Below the pieces are notes generated by a model that was not told the DNA's origin, ran no database searches, and was given only the letters and a program-made list of their open reading frames with translations. A stretch of 64,000 bases of DNA from Chalciporus piperatus (Eukaryota; Basidiomycota; Agaricomycetes; Boletales; Boletaceae), in NCBI GenBank assembly GCA_038093975.1, contig JBBPTG010000054.1, positions 62,001-126,000 of the forward strand, written 5' to 3'. A program made the position numbers and the translations under genes. Of this stretch, positions 24,906-36,461 are shown in pieces (the first letter of the stretch is position 1; the number at the start of each line of letters is the position of its first letter).

Positions 24906-26052
24906 GAGAGATGGGGATGGGGCTTTCTGGTGGGATTCTCCTCCTTTTACATACAACGGAAGTCTTTCTTGTTCGGAAGCGCTTCAGGGTACTCGCCAGA
25001 TTCAGCGCCGAGCGTCATTATTTGTCTTTAGATATTTGCAGTAATGATGAACCAGGAGGGTGGTCGCAGCCTACCACGAACCTGTGGAATTCAGACACGG
25101 GCCACACGTTTTGTATGAAAGTCTTTCAATGCCTGTACATACATCTATGCCGGTGATTGAATTTGAACTGAGCGTTGCAGTCGCTCAGCATTGCGAACTC
25201 TTAGGTATCATGGTCGCTTTCAAGTTAGTGCCAAACGGCACGTTGCGCACTAACGATGGAGTGTGAACTGGACAAATTATGATGGAAGCAAACATTGCGT
25301 TACCTTCAAACGCCAACTTCCGTACGCTATATACATCTAAGCGCCCTACGGGCACATGGCGGCTGCCTTGCAATGAAAGTCACCACGGATGGGGCGCTGT
25401 GGTGCATATGGGTTGACCACTCAGACTCCATTTTTTTGCGTTCTGGTCGACATCTTGATTCTGAATGCGTAAAGCTAAACTTGTTTAGCTCATCTAGGAA
25501 TAGAACCAGCGCTTGTTCCCAGCCACATCATGCCACTACATATGCCTTCTTTGGTCCCGGCTCCTCAAGGCTTTCGGGGGCGATGTGCTGTTGTGGGCGT
25601 TTGCCTCCAGGGTAAGTGACCCTGATTCATACCCCCGAGCAAGGGGTGTATGCCGAAATTATTCGTCAAGCCGATAACCAGGACGGGGTGTGCAATGCGG
25701 TGCAGCTGGCTGGCTTGCCTCACGAACGTCAGAGGAGAACCCATCGCGACCAAGAGTAACACATATCTTTGCATGTGTTCATCTTCCTCCATTCCGAACT
25801 GTAAAGACTTCCAGCTCGGCCAAACAAGCATCACAGCAAAATGAAAGGCTTGCGGTCTCATCTGCTGTGTAATTTCGCAAACAATAGATGGCTGCTAGCC
25901 CGAATTGAAAAACCACCTGTATATATATATATATCCCGAAAGACATCGGCGAATATTGATCCAGTAGTGTCATCAATCCCTCTAGGTCTTTGCGGCCTGG
26001 GTCAGGACACCAGCCTCTTCTTGAAGAGGCCAATGTAATCTTCGTTGCCAGA
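24906..26052. other. intergenic, no gene recognised
   Basis: Contains the promoter side of DUF2235 copy B and the 3' side of the F-box-family gene. A (TA)7 microsatellite lies at 25920-25934. ORFs of 60-106 codons on both strands have no domains or splice support. A minus-strand frame at 25565-25861 might be an old gene remnant, but nothing ties it to a family. Confidence 0.5.
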
Positions 26053-27330
26053 TTACGCCAGATTATGGTCATTATGAGGCTTATAATGGCCTTGAATACC
26101 CTTAATGGGTATTCGCCGTGTCTTTCCGTCCAACGAGATCGACGTAACGAGGGGTAATGTTAAACCAATAAGCACAACCATTCGATGGATATCATCGACC
26201 AACGAGTTCCCGAGTTCCAAGTTCTTCAATGAAACATTGTTGAGCCCTCTCCACGCATCAATATCTACCTCAGTCGAATCCCTCAGGCTGGTGTTCATGA
26301 CGATGGAAAGATCCCGAAGACGTGGACAGCTCCCAACGAGGGAGAAGAATCCGTGGAAAGTGGGAATGGTGCAAGGTGCACCTTCTTCAGCCTTGTCTAG
26401 TGGCACAGATTTGTTGAGATGTAGTTCTTCGAGGAGCGGCCACGCGGACCCAAGCTCTTTCAGACCGTTGTCATTAATGAATGTCGGGCAGAAACCGGCG
26501 AGATTCACGAAATGGAGACGGTTGAATGCCAAGAGAGGTCGCATCCAAGATGCGTGTCTGGGACCATTGGATTCCAGAGAGATTCTTTCGAGGGATCGGT
26601 GACAAAAGGTGCTTGCGATTGAACATGGCCGTTTACGGTTTCTGATCGCGTGAGCTTTGGGGATACAGTCCAGATCGGCCGGAGAGAGGCGTAAACAATC
26701 CATCCACTCTGAGAGATGTGTAACCTGGTGTGCGATGAGGGTGAGCTTACTGATGGAAGCAGAGGGTGTAGAAAGGAGATTCGCTTCCCGAAGACATTGT
26801 ATAAAGTTTGGCTGAAGGGTCAACGATAGTCCAATGAGGGATTTGAGGCGTGAGATATGTTCATAGGTAGCAGTCTACCATGCCATAGCACGACACAAAT
26901 GTTAGGTGTGTCCAGCCACGGATACCTTCGGATTTTGGTATAACGGCATGTCAGGGTTGTGGCGAGATTCAAGGATGTTGAGGGTAACCCCCGGGGTGTA
27001 AGCGTCAAGGATGACGGTGGTTGCATTCGGATATGAGGTACTTAGGGAGGTAATGAACTTGAGTACGCCGTCGTTACTGGTGTGGCAAGGAATGTCTAAA
27101 CGGACGCTGACCACAGCTGGCCCATTCAACCAGCAAAAGATGGGCATGATCCAACCCCAAGGCGGGAGGAAGGAGCGAAGCTGCTTGAACTTGGGAAATA
27201 TAGGCAAAAGAGACTCAGGGGGTGAGATATATTGCATAGGGAAGAATTGATCGTAGAATGAAATCAAAAGGTTGAGTTTACACTCGACTCGTCCTTGGCC
27301 TCTCGTCTTGCGTTCGCATTCGCGATGCAT
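26053..27330 (-). CDS. F-box-family leucine-rich-repeat protein lacking the F-box exon
   Basis: Leucine-rich-repeat protein of the local F-box family, 408 residues if one 51-nt intron (26875-26925) is removed. The body matches paralogues: LISFYDQFFPM, SPPESLLPIFPKFKQL, NATTVILDAYTP, MTLQPNFIQCL, WMRPLLAFNRLHFVNLAG, WPLLEELHLN, TFHGFFSLVGSCPRLRDLSI. The start used here is ATG 27330, but the ~70-residue F-box exon seen in other members is missing and the 5' sequence is unrelated, so it is 5'-truncated. Without the F-box it should not join an SCF ligase; it could be a decayed copy that is still open. The intron has GT-AG ends and a CTAAC branch-like site, yet its bases align with coding sequence of paralogues. 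Confidence 0.6.
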
Positions 27331-28199
27331 CTCGTTGCTTGATAAGTCGTTACCGACTCGTTTCTGACTTCGTTGTGCTCGCGCGACTTCTCGCGAGCAT
27401 TTCCGTAAGCTGAATAGCTAAGGTATACTACTAGGAAAATATTCAACAAGTTTAGTTTGTAACTCACTTTGATTCGTCCTCCACGACGACACTGTAGGTT
27501 GGCGAATTAGATCGGTTTGGAGCACAGGGATATCACCAGGTGTCAGGAGTGTAATCCATACCTGAACCTGGGTTATACCTGTACTCTCCATTTTCATCGT
27601 CCGATATCGCGGGGTTCCTGAGCCTAGCTAGGCGGTTTCTGGGGACTTTCTGGCATGTTTTTTCGAGGGCTAGATATATCAGGTCGACATGTTCGTCGAT
27701 CTGTCTACTTCATGTACATAGTCATTTCTGGTTGGAACTTTCGAATCCATAAATGCAGATTGCGAAAAGCAGTAGTGGTGTCCTGCTTTTGTCGATGTGA
27801 CGCTGACTAATGGAGGTCGCCTGATCGTTCCGTTCGTCGCAGATCAGTCTCCTATTCTTCTTTAGTGTTGTGCTCTGGCCATCGTTCGCGCCACAACCTG
27901 CCGCCACTGCGACCTCCGGCGACGGTTGTTAATGAGGGTAAACGAAGTCTCATTCTCTCCTCGCAACTCCTTCTTTGCCCCGCACTAAAATTTCAGATCC
28001 TCCGAGCTTTCGCTTCTGCACGCCTCTGCGTCACCGAGACGGTTGTCTTAGATTTACCTCTTCGATCGACATCGTTCTCCTAAATCGCCCGCCTGTCCTC
28101 CGTCGTCTTTTCGTGCGCACATCGCCCCTTACTTATCGTTTCTACTTGATTCCCGTCCCTGTTCTCTTTTTTTTCCATTTCACGTCATCCTTTCTTCTC
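27331..28199. other. intergenic, divergent promoter region
   Basis: About 870 bp between two divergent starts. Pyrimidine-rich sequence with TTTC/CTTT runs precedes the start at 28200, as expected for a leader. The part next to 27330 has TCGCGA-containing short repeats. No gene is supported. Confidence 0.5.
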
Positions 28200-30661
28200 A
28201 TGGCCAGCTCTTGCAACGTTAACGGGATCATTGGCGTCCGAAACGGACGATCGTCTTCGTACGCATCTGGAAGGAATTACTGGAAACACGATGGGTTTCC
28301 CACCTATTCAGGTTACTGTATCATCTCGCTACTGTCACTCGTCACGTCACACATACTCGTAGTCTCACGAGAGTCTTACTCTTCTTTCCTCAGTGTTGTC
28401 TCCAGTGACTGAGGTATGTTATTTGTTATTCACTCATCGTACTTACATTATTACTCACTGTACCTAGACTCGACACACCTCGTCTAGGTAATGATATAGC
28501 GTTGTCTCCAGTGACATCGGCTGAGACTCGTCACCCCTCGTTTAGCGCCTTTAGTTTTATGCCTTCAGAACGGCCGAAATTATTGACTAGCTCTCCCGGC
28601 AACACGGGGGCAGACCAGCTGAGGCATCCTGCCAGCCCTGACATTCCAAATTCCAAGCCAGTAGTCATCGGCATCTACGGCATTCCTGGTTCGGGCAAGA
28701 CCTTCTTGCTCGACAAACTCACTCTAGAACTCCAAGATTCGGGGCATTTTTCCTTCTATGAAGGCTCTGCTATGATTTCATCCCTCGTTTTCGGCGGGCT
28801 CGAGGCGTTCCAGAAGCTGCCGGAACACGACAAGACCATATACCGGCAACTCGCCATTACCACGATCGGCAATGAATGTACCACCACCGGCCGCGCCGCC
28901 CTTATCACGGGGCACTTCATGTTCTGGGCCGAAGGAGAGGAGGCAGGAAAAGCAGTGTGCACCAGGGGGGACCTGAGCACATACACTCATATCATTTACC
29001 TGGGCGTCCCAGCCGAGGTGATTGCCCAACGCAGACTGGACGACTCAGAAAAGACGCGCGCGGCTGTATCTGTCGAACATCTTCGCAGATGGCAAGAGGA
29101 GGAGAAGACACAGCTGCACCGTCTCTGCATGGATCACGGCATTTTGTTCTCAGTGATCGGCTTGGGTCGGTTGTCAGACCTTGTGGCAGATGTTTCGGCT
29201 CTTGCACACGACTTCCGGGTCCACACTGAGGAATACAATCTTCACCGTGCCAAGAGCATTCTGGACCAGGCCCTGGGTCGCGGGTTGGAAAAGTTGCAGA
29301 CAGTCTTGGTTGTGGACGGGGACAGGACGTTGGCCGTGGCGGATACCGGCGCGCTGTTCTGGAGGATGGTTTCCAAGTCTCGGGGCTCTGAGGAGGGAGA
29401 TCTGTTAAAGGAATTGTTTAGTGGCCCGCTGGGGTATTCGTATGCCGCCTTTCGCCAAGCTAAATTGCTGTACGAAGAAGTACACCGCGACCTGCACTTC
29501 TGCGACCTTTGCGATGCCGTGGCGGCGGAAGTGAATCTGTACCCCGAGTTCCTGGAGCTCCTGAAGCAGGTGGAAGCATCAGAGCACGTCCGGGCGGTTG
29601 TTGTCACTTCCGGACTCGCTACTATTTGGGAGCGAGTCTTGCAGAGAGCAGGCCTCAGCAGGATCAAAACCATCGGCGCCAGACCTATCGGTAACGATGC
29701 CGTCGTCGTCAACGCTGAGGTGAAAGCCGCCTTGGTCGCTCATCTTCACACTATTCACCACCTCCATGTTTTTGCATTCGGAGATAGTCCTCTCGACCTC
29801 GACATGTTATCCAAGGCGGATCAAGCCATTGTCGTGGTCGGTGAGGATCGGACTCGGAGCAAGACCATGGAAGTGGCTTTGTTGGATGCTATCGACAACG
29901 GTGGTCTTCAAGCGCGGCAACTCCTGCTGCCCAGCAATGTGTTGCCGCGGTTGGACACCACCAGGCTTCCCCTGGTAGATATCACAGATCTCGAGTTCAT
30001 CCAGTCAGTCTTCCGCCGGCCACGTTGCCCCAGTCCTCAGGTCCTTCATGCCACATCCAAGAGCGCCGCTAAACTTCTCATGACGCCAACTCGCGACGCA
30101 ACCATTGCTGGACCGGCTCTCAGAGATGCCCATCGTCGTGTTGGGTGGTATTTAGCAATGGAGTTCCTTGCAGACCTCATCGGCCTCGAAGAATACCAGA
30201 TCCCACACGTCCAAGGCCATCAGACAGAGGGGCATCGACTCGTCCACGAGCAACGCACGCTGATCGTCGCTTTAATGCGAGGCGGAGAAGCAATGGCCTT
30301 CGGCGTCAACGACGCTTTCCCGCTTGCCATGTTCGTCCACGCCAAGCGGCCTGAGGACATCCTTCCACACCATATCGAGCAGCAACACACCGTGTTGCTG
30401 GTAGACTCGGTGATCAACAACGGGAACACGGCGATGCAGTTTATCCAGCGCGCAAGGGATCTGCATGCCGGTGCTCGAATCGTGGTAGTGGCCGGTGTGG
30501 TTCAGTCCCAAGCCGTCACTGGGGACGGACCACTCGCGCGGGCACTTGTCCATGACGCTAATATCAACATCATAGCACTCCGCCTCTCGGACAATAAGTA
30601 TACCGGCAGTGGCACCACGGACACGGGGAACCGTCTGTTCAATACCACGGTCATAGCTTGA
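28200..30661 (+). CDS. three-domain protein: P-loop kinase, HAD phosphatase, uracil phosphoribosyltransferase-like
   Basis: Predicted nucleotide-salvage enzyme of 757 residues. Exon 1 is 28200-28311; exon 2 is one 2,162-nt block, 28500-30661. Domain 1 (about residues 90-260): Walker A GIYGIPGSGKT and RRLDDSEKTR, an adenylate-kinase/AAA_33-like fold. Domain 2 (about 300-500): HAD signature VVDGDRTLA (DxDxT), the second motif VVVTSG and the acidic motif FGDSPLDLDML. Domain 3 (about 550-757): uracil phosphoribosyltransferase-like, with VALMRGGEAMAFGVNDAF, the PRPP loop VLLVDSVINNGNTAMQFI, and a uracil-site-like segment TGSGTTDTGNRLFNT. The same fusion occurs in other fungi, as I recall; its exact reaction is not established here. 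Alternatively translation could begin at ATG 28559, which would still keep all three domains. The long intron-free exon is unusual among these neighbours. Confidence 0.85.
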
Positions 30662-30949
30662 ACTGTTTGGGAATTGGTGATTGGTGGATGCTCCATTTGT
30701 ACGACACTACATCTATACATTTATTCTCGCTTCGCTTTTATCTCCTCAAGGGTAACATTTGTACGGACTCATCGGATCCGGCAATGGTTGTACAGTACTG
30801 ATAGCTAGCAACCCAGGAATCAGGAATCAGGATGAAAAGAACTCAACCGGACAGGAAAGGTAGTGCAGTACAAACCAAAGACTACAGAAACATCATACAT
30901 TTTGCTTACGGTCCAACGAAATTCAAAAGGCAAGAATGATACAAACCAG

Positions 30950-32535
30950 TTACACCACCTCCGACTCGGAGTCGTGTCCACGCAGCCCGACAGCGACCAA
31001 CTCTCCTGACCAATAAAAATAAACACCGTCGAGCTGGGGAAATATCGCACTCAGAATTTGAGTGACCCGTCCACGGTCATCGACAGGAGAGTTCCCAAGG
31101 GTGAGGATTCCCATCAGGTCGTTACGAGCGTCACAGGGATTCTGGACATCAACCCAACCAGAGTCCCTTGTATCGATGACGATCATCAGAACGCGGAGAC
31201 GTGGGCAATTCCTCACGAGGGAAAAGAATCCTCGGAAGGTGGGCAAAATGACGGTGTCGCCCGCCCTAGACGTTTTGATGATCTTGTTAACATCCAGCCA
31301 TTCCAGAAGTGGCCACGAGGACGCAAGTTGGATGAGAGCGTCGTCATCGATGTGTGTCCAAGTGATACCGGAGAGCGAGACCCGGCGAAGATGGGTGAAT
31401 GAAAACAATGGTTGCATCCAGTTCTCGCGACATTCGTGACGAGGACCATGTTCAGAATGCAGGACGATGACTTCGAGGGTGCGGTTACAGAAGTGAGCTG
31501 CGATCCAATTGCAGAGGTTACGTAGATCTGAATGGTCTTCGCTGACTGGTCTGTCCACACCGCAAACCAGTTCGCGTGGAGAGAGGTGGAAGGGATGCAA
31601 CCATGTCTCCAATTGATTGACGTAGGATGAGGACAACACGAGTTTGGTCAATGCAGGGAAAGGTTTGGGAGGAAATCTAGCCTCCTGCAGGCGCGCTGGA
31701 ACGACAGGCAATCTCATATCCAGGTGGAAGACGGCGAGAGATTGGAGTCGAGAGAGATGTTCGAATGTAGGGAGGTCAAGAGTCTGGAAACTGCCATGAA
31801 CGAGATTCTTCCAATCCCGAATCGATTTGAAAAGACCGCCGAATAAGAGTGGGATGGAATCCTGACGAGGAGTGCAGCGGTAATCAGCTACATCGATGAA
31901 TATATGTACGTCTGTTGCGTCCGGATATAACGTGCTCAGAGAGGATGTGAGCTCGACTGTGTTTTCGTGGCTCCATGGATTAGCCATCAAGTCGAACTGA
32001 ACGTGCGTCACGGATGGTCCATTGACCCAGCGGAGTGTTTGAACGTCCATGATGGCACGTCCACCCCGTTGGTACATGTCACAATGCATTGCCTTCAACA
32101 TTGGAAACATAGGAGATAGTGGCTCCGGGGGCGAGAGTGAGGTGAGGAGGAGGAGCCGGTCAGAGTCGATATTCAAGCTACCTATCCCTTGGGACTTGAC
32201 TCGTAGTTCCACGTTGGTGATACAGGAAGTGTAGAGCCGCATGCGCGCCCAGTCCTCTGGAGACGGACGGTGGTGGACCTTCTACAAGGTTGAGACACCA
32301 AGTTGCGATCCGAGCGATTACTGCTTACAGTCTCGCGGCCCTCAGGTCCCTTCTTCCATGTTGACTCGGGAAGTAGGGCAACTAGAGCATCTAGCCAGGG
32401 GAGCATTTCCCAGAGGGCGTTGCGTGAAGAGTCCTCGAAGGCGCGACATGTCCGAATCGAAGACGCGAGTGTTTCCTGGGAACAAAAGGCGAATAGCCTT
32501 TCGCGGATTTCAGGAAGTTGCAATGCAGCGTGCAT
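30950..32535 (-). CDS. F-box-like leucine-rich-repeat protein
   Basis: Intact member of the local family, 512 residues: exon 1 32329-32535 (207 nt) and exon 2 30950-32281, joined at phase 0. The N-terminus (MHAALQLPEIRERLF, SIRTCRAFEDSSRNALWEML) is an F-box-like helical region: a proline after leucine, a cysteine, then a tryptophan at the end. The rest consists of degenerate leucine-rich repeats with family marks: SPPEPLSPMFPMLKAM, NWMQPLFSFTHLRRVSLSG, WPLLEWLDVN, TFRGFFSLVRNCPRLRVLMI. F-box proteins present substrates to SCF ubiquitin ligases; the LRR part would bind the substrate. It converges with the three-domain enzyme, 288 bp away, and lies head-to-tail with the next F-box gene. Confidence 0.78.
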
Positions 32536-32809
32536 GCCTCAGACAGACGTTGCGGATTGACACCCACCGCCCCTGAGTTAAACTCTGAAATTTGAGGCTG
32601 TGCACTAATAGTAAGCAGCACAGCCTAGAGATGAGAGAGGAAGAAAGAAAGAACGAACGAAGGACTAGTTCCGGGTACCTAGGTACACCATACTAGTAGG
32701 TCGCTGTACCAAAACGCCTTTTCGCAAGAAGTAACAACATCCACATTCTCGAACTCAACCTGCATCAACGGAAATCTCACCACCATTCCAAGTCAGCACC
32801 CCCACATCT

Positions 32810-34485
32810 CTACCGTTGCCCTCTTCCTCGCCGCGCGGGGGTCATCTCAGCGGAATCGTTCCATTTCATCAAGTGGGAGTTGACCCTGTGCCACAACGAG
32901 ATCCGCGCCGTTGGGATCTCACCTCTCCCCATCTTTCCTCCAAGATACGGCATCATAGATTCCCAATCTCCAAGGTCAACCTGCTTCAGTGATGGAAAGG
33001 TCGCCTTGATGATCAACGCGACTCGTTTGGCATACGTAATAGGGGAGTTCATGATGACCAGCTTCGACAATGTATCATTGGAGACACTGTCGGCCGTCTG
33101 ACCAAGGTCGATCCATGCATTGTCGCTTGCGTCGATCATCATCGAAAGCTCCCGTAAACGAGGGCAATTCTTCACAAGAGAGAAGAGCCCTCGGAAAGTG
33201 GCCATAGGACGCGTGCTTTCGAGGTACGCCATGTTGCAGCGATGGAGGTCCAAGACTTCGAGTAGCGGCCACGAACATGCGATATCCCCGAGCTCGTCAT
33301 CGTCCATGGAAAATAGCCACATCCCAGAAATGGTTATTTCGCGAAGGTTGGTGAATGCGAACAGCGGCTGTATGGAATACGTATGGGGTTTCTTACTGCC
33401 ATCGATGTAATCTCGTGGCGAGGACAGGCCGATTGTTTGTAGAGACGCGTGGTCAATCTGAGACACGATTGAAAGGAGGAGCTCGTGCGGTTCATCAAGC
33501 TCTTGGTCGACGCGACAGGTCAGGCTGGTAAGAGCGAGGTGGTAGTGTCTGATCCAGGATGAAAATCTGCTCGACGTGGATACATCAAGTAGGAGGTCGG
33601 TGAGGGAGGAAAAGCAAGAACCAGGATGTTCTTCAGCAAGTGTGTCTGCGAGCTTTGTCGCATAATCTCTTCCTCCTCGCAGCTGGAGCGAGGTAAGGGA
33701 CTTGAGCTGAGATAGATGTTTGTAGGCAGCGGGTCGAATACTCAGCGCTAAGAATGATGCGTGGACGAGATGGTTCCAATTGCAGATTGCCTTACTGACT
33801 CGAGGGAAGTTCATTAGGTGATCGGTATCGATTGTGACCTTGGTTACATTTGGGAAGAAGTCGCTGACGGAGTCCAAGAATGGTGCATCTGTGATAGGCC
33901 AAGTGTTTTTGTCCAAGACGAGCTCCAACTCGTTCACAGCTTGCCTATCCACCCAATCGAGGAACGAGATAATTGAGTTATTGCGCGTGAGGCTTTTCGG
34001 ATTTCCGGAACGGATTGTCCTCAACTTTGGAAACATAGGAGCCAGAGCCTCCGGCAGCTTGAGAGCAGCTAGCACTTCCAATTCATGACCGTGAATGGTG
34101 TGGCTGGCTGCTCTCTGGGAGGGTTCTATTCTGAGGTCGATTACACACGAAGTGTAAAGTCGGATCCGCTGCCACTCGTTGTCGTTCAGACTGGCAGGCA
34201 GTTCTGGCAACCGAGTCGTGGTCTACATCAAGTCTGTCGAATGTGGATCGAACGAGCTGATTCCATTGGATCACTTACACCGGAGTACCTTGCGCTGGCC
34301 TGCTTCAGGACTGAGTCGGGTAGTAAAAACATCAGGGGGTACAATGAATCCAGCCTCATCCACAGTAGTCTTCGAGAACACTCTTCGAATATGTGACATG
34401 TGTGCAGGAGATGTACGAGTGTGCGTCGATCGATGAATGTACATATGAGATCGAAGACTTCAGGTAGTTGCAGAGCGTAGTGCAT
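32810..34485 (-). CDS. F-box-like leucine-rich-repeat protein
   Basis: Intact family member, 539 residues: exon 1 34279-34485 (207 nt, the same length as in the neighbour) and exon 2 32810-34222, joined at phase 0 through a GTAAGT donor. ATG 34485 is chosen because MHYALQLPEVFDLI aligns with the neighbour's start. F-box-like region: LLHTCHIFEECSRRLLWMRL, followed by DSLYPLMFLLPDSVL. LRR body: LPEALAPMFPKLRTI, AYKHLSQLKSLTSLQL, SIQPLFAFTNLREITISGMW, WPLLEVLDLHRCN, TFRGLFSLVKNCPRLRELSM. It adds a basic C-terminal tail. Its start is only 113 bp from that of PPE1 on the other strand. Confidence 0.78.
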
Positions 34486-34598
34486 GGCTGGTGGCAAGTG
34501 TGTTCACGAGGTTGTGATTAGTTCAGATTAGTCCTTACGTGATCAACACGATCTAAATCTGGGTATGCTCCTTTACTTTACCTTGCACATCGACAACG
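34486..34598. promoter_or_regulatory. compact divergent promoter between F-box gene and PPE1
   Basis: One hundred and thirteen bases separate the two ATGs. Both 5' leaders and core promoters must fit in or overlap the neighbouring coding sequence. A pyrimidine-rich CTCCTTTACTTTACC stretch lies 20-30 bases before the PPE1 start. No TATA box or known operator is obvious. Confidence 0.6.
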
Positions 34599-36269
34599 AT
34601 GTCCTCGCTCTATCGTTCCGCCATCAGCGCTCGGATAGCTAAATTGCCAGACTTGCCGCCATCAGACGGCGACGACGATTACGATGGAACCGAAGAAATC
34701 GCAGATTCACTAGGCTCTCTGCCATCTCCAAGCAAAATGGGTCCACCCTCATCGTAAGCACTGCTCACGCGACGACGCCTATCTCGTTTCTACTCAAATT
34801 GACGTCTTCGTTCAAGGATACCCACATCTCGCGCACCGAGAGCTCCAAAACCAGAGTTCGAACCCATCCGTCCTGATGGGTACGGCCAGTATTTTTCGCA
34901 GGCACTCCAGATCGAACTTCCTACGCGCGGTATCGTCGTTCGCGCGTACCATACCGCGCTGCGCGGTGGTGGTGTCATTATCATGCACCACGGAGCTGGC
35001 TACTCTGCGTTGAGTTTTGCATGTGTTGCTAAAGAGCTGAGTGGGTTGATCGGGAAGGACGTGGGCATGCTTGCATTTGATGCACGGAGGCATGGTTGGC
35101 TTCTTGTTTCGCCTCTTTCATCCATGCAAATATTTTGACCTTGGATTTTTTCTCGTGTGGTAGGAAAAACGGTTCCGATGGAGGGTCAATCGGATGAGAA
35201 TTTATCCATGGATGTTCTAGCAGATGATTTAGTTGCACTCGTACAGACAATGTTCAAGGACGTTCAGACTGCGCCTGTGCTCATGGTGAGGATTTCGATG
35301 CGCATCAGATTCTCTACCGTTCGCTTACCTATAATCTTGACCGACAGCTCGTAGGGCATAGTATGGGTGGCTCCGTTGTTGTTCGGGCTTGCCCCAAGCT
35401 TCAAGAACTCAAGTATACCGTATCTGGAGTCGCCGTGCTCGATGTGGTTGAAGGTCAGAATGGGAGCCTCGGACCTTTCTTCAAGTCTCATCACTCGATC
35501 TTTGTCCAGGCACCGCGATCGACGCACTACCACACATGCACGCACTGTTAGACACCCGTCCTGAAGGTTTCCACAGCGAAGAAGATGCTATTGAGTGGCA
35601 GTAAGTATCCTTGATCATCAAATTGCCTTTACCCTTCATCCTCCATATACTGATCGTCGCGCCAACCACACCCAGCGTAACCACTCGCGCAATCAACAAC
35701 CCTGCCTCGGCGCGAATCTCGGTCCCCTCAATTCTTGTCCACCAAGACTCCACGCTCTCGCCTATCACAAGAGTGAACGGAGGGTTCGCGTTCAGATGGC
35801 GCACCCCGCTCAAGTCTACCGCCCCATACTGGCAATGTAAGTCAACTCTCGTTTCAACTCGCTCGAACGCGATCACTCAAAATAGGTCCATGGACGCTAT
35901 AAAGCATGGTTCGCCTCACTATCATCTCTCTTCCTCGGTCTTCGCACAGGTCGACTACTCATACTCGCGGGAAGAGAACGCCTGGATACGACCCTCGAGA
36001 TCGGACACATGCAAGGCAAGTTCCAACTCAAGGTGATGAGCGGGCGAGGAGGCACTGTCGTCGGTCATCTCGTTCACGAGGTGAGTGTGTCTGTGTGTCA
36101 GAGTTTGATTCGCGTTCTCGTGGTAGCATAAGTGATCGTGATCGTGTGACTGATTGGGATGGCTCAGGACGATCCTGTGGAGCTTGCGGAACATTTGAAG
36201 GAGTTTTGGGAGCGAAACCAGAGGATCGAGGTCAGGGGGAAGGTGATCAAGCGGATTGGGGAAGCGTGA
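34599..36269 (+). CDS. PPE1: protein phosphatase methylesterase 1
   Basis: Serine hydrolase that removes the methyl ester from the C-terminal leucine of PP2A-type catalytic subunits. Eight exons give 388 residues: 34599-34753, 34841-35094, 35164-35285, 35348-35453, 35510-35600, 35676-35836, 35905-36080, 36168-36269. Alpha/beta-hydrolase marks: oxyanion-region VIIMHHGAGYSALSFA, the nucleophile elbow VGHSMGG, the strand after it GVAVLDVVEGTAIDALP, and GKFQLKV leading to GHLVHEDDP, which supplies the catalytic His. DVVEGTA and the residues around DDAIEW match PME-1. Length and intron positions look normal. Its presumed substrates share the DYFL tail seen in PPG1 at 1211-2694, although methylation of PPG1 itself is inferred. 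Confidence 0.93.
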
Positions 36270-36461
36270 TGGTGCTAAGTGCAAGTACGAGGAGTGTACG
36301 ATATTAAGTTATGTAATCCAAGGCAGAAAAGATTTCTACAACATCATAGCGAAGAGAAATTATCGCAATGTCCTTCATGGGTATAAGTCATACAGTGATC
36401 AGTCGTTTGCTAATAACACATGATTCTTTACAGATATAGGGCATAGGATTAGGAGGGAGGA

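Noticed and set aside
13233..25000. The tandem pair as a biosynthetic cluster with the monooxygenase at 5787
   Set aside because: No synthase, transporter or regulator lies nearby, and housekeeping genes intervene.
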